In this document: in pieces, positions 1 through 5,997 of the stretch | Numbering within the stretch: the first letter of the stretch is position 1 | Layout: each line of letters starts with the position of its first letter | From: Ignavibacteria bacterium | Lineage (GTDB): Bacteria; Bacteroidota; Ignavibacteria; Ignavibacteriales; Melioribacteraceae | Reading direction: 5' to 3' | Length of the DNA stretch: 5,997 bases | Assembly: GCA_027347805.1 (NCBI GenBank) | Contig: DAIEQP010000086.1 | Location: 1 to 5,997, forward strand | Notes under the pieces: generated by a model | What the model was told of the DNA's origin: nothing | What the model saw: the letters and a program-made list of their open reading frames with translations, nothing else | Databases searched by the model: none | Program-made: the position numbers and the translations under genes

Positions 1-2372
1 ACAATCATCATGTTTTTCCAGTAAGGAGTGTGAGAAAGAAATTCTACAATTCTTCCTACTGCAAGATCGTTATCAGCCATATAGCTTTCGCGGAAAGGAT
101 AACCAGTATCTGGTCGTTCACCAGCGCAATGGTCGTTTGGAATAATTACGGTCAGTATAGATGGAATTTCTTTTTTTTCGTCGAGCCACTTTTCCTTAAA
201 CTCTTTAGTAAACATATCAATTCTAAACTGATCCGGAATTGAAGTGTTGTAAGTTGGATAAATCTTGGATGAGTTTGCAAACAATGGTGCCGGAAGAGGA
301 AAGTTTGCTATGTGTCTAATGCCGCCATGTTTGTACTTGGCATCATAATCCGCGGGCTCAAACATTAACGCAAAGCCGAAATTGAAAAAGCTAGTTTTAT
401 TTCGGTCGAGATGATCCCACATTGATCCGGCTTCATTATAATCTTCGGGATAAATTGCCCCGGAAGCACCATTCAAACCATACGCCCCTTTAGCTTTTGA
501 ATCTTCTTTGAAATCCCGGTTCTTTCCGTAATTTGCCGGAGTTGTTGTTTCCACCCATTCGTTTGGATAATTATTTACAAGCCAGCGGTGACCGTCTGCC
601 GATACATCGGAATCAACATAGAAATTATCTCCTATTGCAAATTGCTTGGCAAGTTCAAGATGGTTTTTCATAACGGCGGTGTTGCTAAGCGAAAGAGTTT
701 TCTTTTTGTTTGTGAAAGAAACATTGCGGCCGTATCGAGCCAAAGAAGTATCTCCATTTCCTTTTTCAATTTGTCCAAACACTTCATCGTAGGTTCTATT
801 TTCTTTTGATATAAAAACAATATGTTTTATTGGACTGACATATGCTTTAGGTAAAAAAGGAATCGGATTATTTTTTCTTTGGTTTATAAAATCTGGAGTC
901 GGTTCTATTATTGTAAAATTATTTGCAACAACTTTTTTTGTAAGGTTTTTTAATGAATCATCAGGAGGAATATTTATTATTTCTACCGAACCTTTCATTA
1001 GTTTTCCAATATAACTTCCTTCAGCACCATAATTGAAATCTTTTCCTCCATTTGGCCCGCTGCCGAATCCTTTAGCATTGGCAACAAATAATTTTTTGTT
1101 ATCGTTGCTTACTTTTAGTTTTGCAGGAAACCAAGCGGTTGGAATATATCCAAGCACTTCAAGCTTTTTAATATCTACAACTGCAATTGCATTAATTCCG
1201 GATTGAGCTACATATAATTTTTTCTGATCAGGAGAAATTGCCAAACCAAATGTTATCATTCCTCTGAATTTTTTTAATCTTTCATCAAGAATGAATTTTA
1301 TTGTTTTGACAAGTTTCTTTTGTTTAACATCAATTACAGAAATGTTATCGTTAGTTTCGTTGCTTACAAAAATTAAATTATCTGTTGCCGTAATAGAATT
1401 CGGACTTGACCCGCCAACAGCGGGAATATCATCAACTAATTCACCTATCTGGTTTCCGGTTTTAATTTTTGCAATAACTTTCTGATTGTGAATATCTGAA
1501 TTATTAATAAAGAATACGGAAAATGCTTCATCGGATTTAGAATTCCCCAAACCGGGAACAGTTAAATCTCCAATCTTTACACCCCGTTCAGACTCCTTGC
1601 TCAAATAACCGAAAGCAGGGTAAGAAAGGGCTTTCTCCTTCATGTTTGCATTTGTAATTCCCGGAATAGCTTTGTATTCATACATTCCTACATTTGAAAC
1701 AAAGATTGTTTGTTCATCAGGAGAGAGTGATATGCCAAACGGAAACCTTCCTACTGCAACATTGTTAACTAATTTCTTACTTGTTATGTCAGCAGTAACC
1801 ATTCTAAAATTGATTTGATCAACAGCATAAATAAACTTTCCGTTTTTTGATAGGACTAAATCGCCAATGTAGCCGTGAGAATAATCGGTTGAAGCATCAA
1901 CAAAAGAACAGTCGATTGAATCAACTCTTGCGCCGGAGTTCAGATCAAAAAGAAAAATTTTATTTGTTTGGCCGCCCGCCACATAAATTGTTTTATTATC
2001 CGGAGAAATAGCAAGTCCCATAAAAACAGATGCCAGAACATTGCCATCGGTTTCGGCCCCTGGTGGAACCTGCATAACTTCCGGTTTATCTGACAAAATA
2101 TTTTTAATTATTGTAATTGATAAGGGTCCGACACCTGAATTTGCTGTAACAATTGTATTCCCGTCCGGGCTTAATGCAATTCCGTAAGGATGAGGCGCTG
2201 TTAAAATATTTTTTCCGAATGGAGTAATAATTCTTCCGTTTGGTAAGATTGTTTTCCCGGCGTAATTAATTTTTGTGTATTCATCTTTTGCCGGGGCAGA
2301 AAAAATCCATTTAGTTTGAGCATTTAACTGAAGAATTGTCAGGGAAGCAAATAATATTAAAAATTTTTTCAT
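1..2372 (-). CDS. Secreted YVTN beta-propeller / alkaline-phosphatase-superfamily phosphoesterase, N-terminal 790 aa; 3' end outside window
   Basis: An uninterrupted frame runs from the ATG at 2372 to the left edge with no stop, so the C-terminus is missing. Residues 1-18 form a signal peptide (MKKFLILFASLTILQLNA, then Q). From about 50 to 480 come seven propeller-like repeats of the YVTN/NHL style, for example IALSPDGNTIVTAN, LAISPDNKTIYVAGG, ISLSPDEQTIFVSNVG and LAISPDQKKLYVAQSG, consistent with a seven-bladed propeller. The second domain starts near 515 with HIVFISKENRTYDEVFG. Glu524/Asn525 and Thr527 resemble the metal-binding and nucleophile site of phosphoesterases such as the phospholipase C (PF04185-like) group. 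Further family markers are DVSADGHRW (Asp593, His595) and PNDHCAG (Asp747, His748). The remaining metal ligands would be expected just beyond base 1. Proteins of this architecture are commonly labelled bifunctional YVTN propeller/alkaline phosphatase family, but the substrate is largely unknown. The gene starts 9 bases after the EamA stop, with only a weak AGATTAG-like ribosome site, so it is probably co-transcribed. Confidence 0.9.
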   Translation of the reverse strand, partial: MKKFLILFASLTILQLNAQTKWIFSAPAKDEYTKINYAGKTILPNGRIITPFGKNILTAPHPYGIALSPDGNTIVTANSGVGPLSITIIKNILSDKPEVMQVPPGAETDGNVLASVFMGLAISPDNKTIYVAGGQTNKIFLFDLNSGARVDSIDCSFVDASTDYSHGYIGDLVLSKNGKFIYAVDQINFRMVTADITSKKLVNNVAVGRFPFGISLSPDEQTIFVSNVGMYEYKAIPGITNANMKEKALSYPAFGYLSKESERGVKIGDLTVPGLGNSKSDEAFSVFFINNSDIHNQKVIAKIKTGNQIGELVDDIPAVGGSSPNSITATDNLIFVSNETNDNISVIDVKQKKLVKTIKFILDERLKKFRGMITFGLAISPDQKKLYVAQSGINAIAVVDIKKLEVLGYIPTAWFPAKLKVSNDNKKLFVANAKGFGSGPNGGKDFNYGAEGSYIGKLMKGSVEIINIPPDDSLKNLTKKVVANNFTIIEPTPDFINQRKNNPIPFLPKAYVSPIKHIVFISKENRTYDEVFGQIEKGNGDTSLARYGRNVSFTNKKKTLSLSNTAVMKNHLELAKQFAIGDNFYVDSDVSADGHRWLVNNYPNEWVETTTPANYGKNRDFKEDSKAKGAYGLNGASGAIYPEDYNEAGSMWDHLDRNKTSFFNFGFALMFEPADYDAKYKHGGIRHIANFPLPAPLFANSSKIYPTYNTSIPDQFRIDMFTKEFKEKWLDEKKEIPSILTVIIPNDHCAGERPDTGYPFRESYMADNDLAVGRIVEFLSHTPYWKNMMI

Positions 2373-2381
2373 TGCTAATCT

Positions 2382-3283
2382 TTATTTATTTTTAATTTGG
2401 ACCAGAAAAGCGCCAGCTGCCGCAATGCACATCCCCGTCCCTTCTTTAAGTGTGATTGATTCGCCTAAGAAAATCCAGGCGAGGAACGCAATTTGAATTA
2501 ACATCGTTCCGTTAATTATACTTGATTCCATTGCCGATAATGAACGTAAAGTTATATTCCATAATGTAAATGCAAAAGCAGTGTTAACACCGGCAAGCCA
2601 AAGCAGGAACAAAATATTTTTAAAACTCACAGACGGAATACCATTCATTGCTAATCCGGAAAAAAGTAAAATGATAGATCCAATTCCCATACTAATTACT
2701 GTAACAGTAAGCGGGGTGATTTTTCCTTCCCGGTTAATTGACCGCCCGAGAAGAGCTGAACCGGCATTTACAATTACACCACCAATCATAATAATAATTC
2801 CGGTTAACCTGGATGAAGAAAAGTCGACAGGAAGAAAATACAAAAGAACACCAATTACAAACAGTAATACTCCAGCCCATTGTTTGGAAGATGGAATTTC
2901 TTTTATAGTTACAATTCCCAGCAGGGCAACAACAAGCGGTGTAAAATTCAGAATGAGACTAACCGAAACGGCAGGAAGAAGAGAAAGTCCTATAAATTGA
3001 AATCCCTGTGTAAGTGTATAAAAAAGTATTCCCAGTGAAATTAATTTTCTCCAATCATTTTTATCAAGATTCTTTAGGTCTGTAAATCTATTTGAAGTGA
3101 ACATAAATGGAAGAAGAAATAAAAACGCAACAAAATATCTAAGCCCGGCAAATGTGATGGGAGGAATTTCATTTAGACCCTTCTTTATTATAATAAATGA
3201 AGTTCACCAGAGAAAGGTAACTAGCAGCGCTGAAAATATTGCGGCGGTTCTGGATATGGATCTGGTGATGATTATTCTCCCAT
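2382..3283 (-). pseudogene. EamA/DMT-superfamily transporter, 5' end broken by in-frame TGA and start out of frame
   Basis: The frame encodes a drug/metabolite transporter (DMT) with two EamA repeats and about ten membrane helices, normally an inner-membrane exporter of amino acids or other metabolites. From the ATG at 3104 there are 240 codons, with repeat-1 sequence (GFQFIGLSLLPAVSVSLILN) and the second repeat (AFAFTLWNITLRSLSAMESS, then FLGESITLKEG). The family sequence continues upstream in the same frame: 33 codons reading SFIIIKKGLNEIPPITFAGL and onward, then TGA at 3204-3206, then 26 codons including TAAIFSALLVTFLW. Together this is 300 codons, the usual family length. The TGA sits where homologues have a small residue (LWSSSF-like), so TCA to TGA is a likely change. 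The frame upstream of the TGA has no start codon; the obvious ATG (3281-3283) is one base out of frame and gives only three codons. The ATG at 3104 would lose helix 1 and most of helix 2 and has a T-rich upstream without a ribosome site. Most likely a recent pseudogene; base errors in the assembly are the main alternative. Confidence 0.75.
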
Positions 3284-3287
3284 AATA

Positions 3288-3650
3288 TTACTTACTCATA
3301 AATAGTTTTATTGCATACATGAGAAGAAAAACTGCAAATATTTTTTTTAGGATTGTATCCGGCAGAGAGATCGCTATTTTTGATGATATATAACTTCCAA
3401 TCACAAAAGTTATAATCATTATTCCAACAGCTTTTAGATTTATTAATCCAGCCTGGTAATAATTCATTACCGCCAGAATTCCGGCGGGAAGCAGAAGCAA
3501 GCCCAGTGATGTGCCCTGTGCTGTTTTTTGTGAATAACCAAGCAAACCGACAAGCATTGGGATTATTACTAATCCGCCGCCGATTCCCAAAACTCCGCTC
3601 ATTAAACCGGCGGATAAACCAATAACCAGAAGAATTATTATCTCGTACAT
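3288..3650 (-). CDS. Half-size TSUP (TauE/SafE-type) membrane transporter, 120 aa
   Basis: A short, very hydrophobic protein matching one half of the TSUP (TauE/SafE, 4-toluene sulfonate uptake permease) fold. Family members move sulfite, sulfonates, sulfur compounds or other small anions across the inner membrane. Hallmarks are the glycine-rich loop GVLGIGGGLVIIP (19-31), the AQGTSLGLLLLPAG segment (44-57), NYYQAGLINLK (63-73) and GSYISSKIA (85-93). About four membrane segments can be placed at roughly 3-24, 46-62, 72-90 and 100-117. Typical TSUP proteins are about 250 aa and contain two such halves in inverted topology. This one ends cleanly after one half with TAA, and no second half is found nearby, so it probably works as a dimer (inference). 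Start: ATG at 3650, the first in frame, placed directly before the hydrophobic N-terminus; the upstream AAAGAC is only a weak ribosome site. The substrate is unknown; no sulfur-metabolism gene is adjacent. Confidence 0.85.
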   Translation of the reverse strand: MYEIIILLVIGLSAGLMSGVLGIGGGLVIIPMLVGLLGYSQKTAQGTSLGLLLLPAGILAVMNYYQAGLINLKAVGIMIITFVIGSYISSKIAISLPDTILKKIFAVFLLMYAIKLFMSK

Positions 3651-3680
3651 GTAATTGTCTTTTTTTATTTAGAAAAGTTT

Positions 3681-5309
3681 TTATTCCTTAACGCTATCTT
3701 TTAAAATCCATTCATTCGGATCGATTATAAAATCCGAATTTTGCGGTGTAAAAATTTCACCTCGGTTACTGTTCATTTCTAGGCGAACAATTTTATCGTT
3801 TATTTTAATCTCAACAGGTAAATTGAATTGAAGATTGTTTTCTGTTTCCCACCACAAAGTTAGTTTATTGTTATCTTGTTTATAATGCAGCTTCGGCAGC
3901 GAAGCATGACGCAAATAGACTTCCCAGAACCAATCCAATTTTTTACCCGAAATATTTTCCGCCATTTTCAGTAATTCATCTGTTGTTGCAAAACGGCACT
4001 GCCGTCCATCTTTAATGCTTTCCATTTCTTTTGTTGGATAAGCCCATCTTCTCAGAATCTTAAAAAATATTTCATCGCCAAGATAATATCTAAGTGTGTG
4101 AACAATCCATGCGCCTTTATAATAGATATCCATGTTATAACTCTCTGAAGAGGATTTTTCTCCGCGAGGCGCAACTGGAACTTTATTTGAAAACCGTTTT
4201 ATACTTTTTAAATAACGATTGTATTCATCTTTGCCAAAAACTTTTTCAAGATAAAGCGGCTGCATGTAAGTGCCCAAACCTTCCGCAATCCAAAACTCGC
4301 TCCAATCTTTGCACGCAACAAGATTAGCCCACCACTCATGTGAAAATTCATGATGATGAAGCCAATCAAACTGAAATTGCTGATGATTCTTCCACCCATA
4401 ACCGTAACCAATAGCGGTTTGATGTTCCATTCCAAGATGAGGTGCTTCAACCACTGAATATTTATCTGCACGAAACGGGTACGGGCCGATTAATTCTTCC
4501 TGAACTTTCATCTGCTGTAAAAATTGCGGGGAGTGTTCTTTTGCCCTTTCAAAATTTTCCGGCAGAACGTATACTGTAAATGGAAATTTTTCTCCAGTGA
4601 TACTCGTGTAATCGTAATCAATTTGTTTGTAATTGCCCAGGTAAAACATCACGCAATAATTATTAATCGGAGTTGATACAAACCAATTCCAGGTTTTTGT
4701 TTTGTTATTATTATTGATAGCCGATTTAAATTTTCCGCTGCCAACACAAATCAATTCATCGGGTACTGTAAAATGTAGCAAAACAGAGTCAGCCCGATCA
4801 GAAGGATGATCTTTACATGGCCACCAGACATCTGCACCGCCTCCCTGGCATGTAACAGTCACCCAATCTTTTCCATCTTTGGATTTTGACCAGACAAATC
4901 CTTCGTCCCATGGGGGCCGCTTTGCAACTGTTGGTATTCCTGAATATGTAATTTTTGTTTGAAAGATTTTTCCATGTTTGAATGTATGCGGAAAATCAAT
5001 CCAAATTTTCCCATCGGAATGAGTAAATTTCAGCGGCGTAGAATTTTTTTCTTCCATTAATTCCACCGATTCAATTTTGTAAATCTGATCCAGGTCAACT
5101 AGAATTTTTGTAATGTCGTTTATTGCTTCGGCACGCATTAATACATTTCCGTTGATTGATTTTTCAACGGTATTAATTATGAGAGAAATATCGTAGAATT
5201 TCACATCGTAGCATGATTGAAATGGAGATAAAATTCCGCCCGAATCCTGTTTAGTAGTTTGTGAAAATATTGCTGCGGCAAAAACGAAAAGCACTAAAAA
5301 TTTTTTCAT
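3681..5309 (-). CDS. Secreted M1-family zinc metallopeptidase (aminopeptidase N-like), 542 aa
   Basis: A gluzincin peptidase of the M1 family, expected to remove N-terminal residues from peptides outside the cytoplasm. The ATG at 5309 is chosen because it gives a typical signal peptide (MKKFLVLFVFAAAIFS, then QTTKQ). The open frame extends to a TTG at 5381, but that adds 24 residues without family character and overlaps the previous gene. An N-terminal beta domain (about 30-230) is followed by the catalytic domain. Its active site is HEFSH (320-324) and WIAEG with Glu343, so His320, His324 and Glu343 are the zinc ligands and Glu321 the base. The exopeptidase motif is GMEHQ (293-297), a variant of GAMEN, which binds the peptide amino end. 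Tyr397 in IYYKGAW corresponds to the catalytic tyrosine (Tyr383 of LTA4 hydrolase). A short beta domain closes the protein (DPNEWIL near the end). The helical ERAP1-like C-terminal domain of large aminopeptidases is absent. The 30-base gap to the TSUP gene suggests co-transcription. Peptide specificity cannot be read from sequence. Confidence 0.93.
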   Translation of the reverse strand: MKKFLVLFVFAAAIFSQTTKQDSGGILSPFQSCYDVKFYDISLIINTVEKSINGNVLMRAEAINDITKILVDLDQIYKIESVELMEEKNSTPLKFTHSDGKIWIDFPHTFKHGKIFQTKITYSGIPTVAKRPPWDEGFVWSKSKDGKDWVTVTCQGGGADVWWPCKDHPSDRADSVLLHFTVPDELICVGSGKFKSAINNNNKTKTWNWFVSTPINNYCVMFYLGNYKQIDYDYTSITGEKFPFTVYVLPENFERAKEHSPQFLQQMKVQEELIGPYPFRADKYSVVEAPHLGMEHQTAIGYGYGWKNHQQFQFDWLHHHEFSHEWWANLVACKDWSEFWIAEGLGTYMQPLYLEKVFGKDEYNRYLKSIKRFSNKVPVAPRGEKSSSESYNMDIYYKGAWIVHTLRYYLGDEIFFKILRRWAYPTKEMESIKDGRQCRFATTDELLKMAENISGKKLDWFWEVYLRHASLPKLHYKQDNNKLTLWWETENNLQFNLPVEIKINDKIVRLEMNSNRGEIFTPQNSDFIIDPNEWILKDSVKE

Positions 5310-5377
5310 ATAATTTTCTTTGTGACAATTAAAAATAATATTCAGTGATCTAGAAAAACAATTGTTATTTATAAAAA
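5310..5377 (-). promoter_or_regulatory. Weak candidate promoter upstream of the M1 peptidase
   Basis: This 68-base gap is the longest between genes in the window and is strongly A+T-rich. On the minus strand it contains TATTAT (5335-5340), close to a -10 box. TTGTTT (5356-5361), a poor -35 box, lies 15 bases before it, shorter than the usual spacing. The -35 overlaps a perfect 10-base palindrome, AACAATTGTT (5357-5366). Nearer the gene, AAAGAAAA at about 7-14 bases before the ATG at 5309 is purine-rich but not a strong Shine-Dalgarno sequence. In DNA this A+T-rich such matches arise by chance, and the peptidase may simply be co-transcribed with the glycosidase. Confidence 0.2.
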
Positions 5378-5997
5378 TCAAAAATCTGTTTTATAGTTTT
5401 TTGATGCATCATCAATTACTAAAACCCAATCATTTTTTTCACTTTCACTGTCTGGTGCAACAAATGTTTTTATACCTTTATTAATATACTTTCCAATCAG
5501 TGTTGTTTTTCCATTTCTGGGATTTAACCAGCTGACATTAATAAATTCACCGGAAATTATTCCCAGATTAATTTGTAATATTTTTCTCTGATAACTATAA
5601 ACAAATAAATAATCATTTCCGCGAGTTGCGGTAATGTAATTGTATTTACTGCCGATACTGTCAGCTATTATCGATTGATCCGCTATTCTCTCAAAGTATG
5701 GTCTGGAAAGAATTAGTTTTTTCAGAAAATTCATTTGTCCAGAACCGGGAGCGTTTATTGCATCAGTCCAATAGTCTGTTACGCCATACGCACCTTTGCC
5801 ATCTGCGGGTTTATGAAACTGCATCACAGCATTGTTTCCATAAGTATGGACGCATGCCCCTGCAAACACTGACCAATAAGCGTATCTCCGCGCATCATAA
5901 GCTTTCCATCTTGTTTGCAAACTATCATGTAATCCATGCGGAATATTTTCGTAGGAGGGTTCCCCATCAAGAACCGGCTTAAGCGGGGTTTTCTTCA
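5378..5997 (-). CDS. DUF4038 / GH140-like (apiosidase-like) glycoside hydrolase, C-terminal part; 5' end outside window
   Basis: The frame is open to the right edge, so about 205 C-terminal residues are visible and the start lies beyond 5997. A TTG at 5918-5920 is internal, because clear family sequence precedes it. The visible part opens with KPVLDGEPSYEN, then RRYAYWSVFAGACVHTYGNN and VMQFHKP, which match the end of the DUF4038 TIM barrel. The Glu of DGEP (bases 5960-5962) is probably the catalytic acid/base or nucleophile, by analogy with GH140 apiosidases. From about visible residue 87 (GQMNFLKKLILSRPYFERI) to the end (DWVLVIDD) the sequence fits the small beta domain called the putative collagen-binding domain (Collagen_bind_2). 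Family members act on plant or microbial polysaccharides; GH140 enzymes remove apiose-linked side chains of rhamnogalacturonan II, but DUF4038 is broader and the substrate here is unknown. Export is expected but the signal peptide is out of view. The stop is TGA, followed two codons later by TAA. The M1 peptidase follows 68 bases downstream. Confidence 0.88.
   Translation of the reverse strand, partial: KKTPLKPVLDGEPSYENIPHGLHDSLQTRWKAYDARRYAYWSVFAGACVHTYGNNAVMQFHKPADGKGAYGVTDYWTDAINAPGSGQMNFLKKLILSRPYFERIADQSIIADSIGSKYNYITATRGNDYLFVYSYQRKILQINLGIISGEFINVSWLNPRNGKTTLIGKYINKGIKTFVAPDSESEKNDWVLVIDDASKNYKTDF

Noticed and set aside
30..1485. Short plus-strand open frames (30-242, 588-809, 1291-1485)
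   Set aside because: All lie antisense to the phosphoesterase gene, whose minus-strand frame is open throughout and carries family motifs.
2581..3000. 139-codon open frame on the plus strand
   Set aside because: It is exactly antisense to the EamA frame, which has clear family motifs. The plus-strand translation has no recognisable domain.
3204..3206. The in-frame TGA as a recoded codon (UGA = Trp or Gly, or selenocysteine)
   Set aside because: No other in-frame TGA occurs across the long peptidase, TSUP and phosphoesterase frames, and the tryptophans I read there are TGG. Selenocysteine has no family precedent at this helix position. The missing in-frame start also favours decay or sequence error.
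3651..3680. Terminator between the peptidase and the TSUP gene
   Set aside because: The gap contains a homopolymer-rich A+T stretch but no G+C stem-loop.
4208..4471. 87-codon minus-strand frame inside the peptidase gene
   Set aside because: It is an out-of-frame shadow of the zinc-site region of the M1 peptidase.
5357..5366. Perfect palindrome AACAATTGTT as a regulator operator
   Set aside because: Ten bases of A+T-rich symmetry occur easily by chance, there is no second copy nearby, and no regulator gene is adjacent.
5310..5381. Longer peptidase frame starting at TTG 5381 and overlapping the glycosidase stop
   Set aside because: The extra 24 residues show no family similarity and would bury the signal peptide; ATG 5309 gives a proper export signal.
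4094..5982. Plus-strand open frames 4094-4327 and 5698-5982
   Set aside because: They are antisense to the peptidase and the glycosidase, with no domain of their own.

Overview
The window is A+T-rich bacterial DNA in which every supportable gene lies on the minus strand. Transcription therefore runs from the right edge (5997) to the left edge (1). Two genes begin with MKKFL-type signal peptides, and the set combines a DUF4038/GH140-like glycosidase, a secreted M1 peptidase and a secreted YVTN-propeller phosphoesterase. This suggests a heterotrophic member of the Bacteroidota / Ignavibacteria / Chlorobi side of the tree. That placement is inferred from protein style only; there is no marker gene in the window.

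Layout in transcription order: (1) 5997-5378, the C-terminal part of a DUF4038 (apiosidase-like) glycoside hydrolase with its collagen-binding-like C-terminal domain, cut by the window edge; (2) 5309-3681, a complete secreted M1 zinc aminopeptidase-like protein of 542 aa; (3) 3650-3288, a complete half-size TSUP (TauE/SafE) membrane protein of 120 aa; (4) 3283-2382, an EamA/DMT-family transporter frame that is broken near its 5' end by an in-frame TGA and has no start codon in frame; (5) 2372-1, the first 790 residues of a secreted YVTN beta-propeller / alkaline-phosphatase-superfamily protein, still open at the window edge.

The genes are tightly packed (gaps of 68, 30, about 4 and 9 bases), so at least genes 2-5 could be one transcript. 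The only sizeable gap, 5310-5377, holds a weak promoter candidate. The products do not form a recognisable pathway: polysaccharide side-chain hydrolysis, peptide trimming, small-anion or metabolite transport, and phosphoester chemistry outside the cytoplasm. The common theme is envelope-associated nutrient processing, which is inference. No RNA genes, CRISPR arrays, insertion sequences or long repeats were seen, and there is no gene-free stretch over 300 bases.

I did not find a convincing undescribed system. The most notable observation is the double lesion at the start of the EamA transporter. The next are the stand-alone half-TSUP protein and the propeller-phosphoesterase fusion, whose metal site is only partly inside the window.
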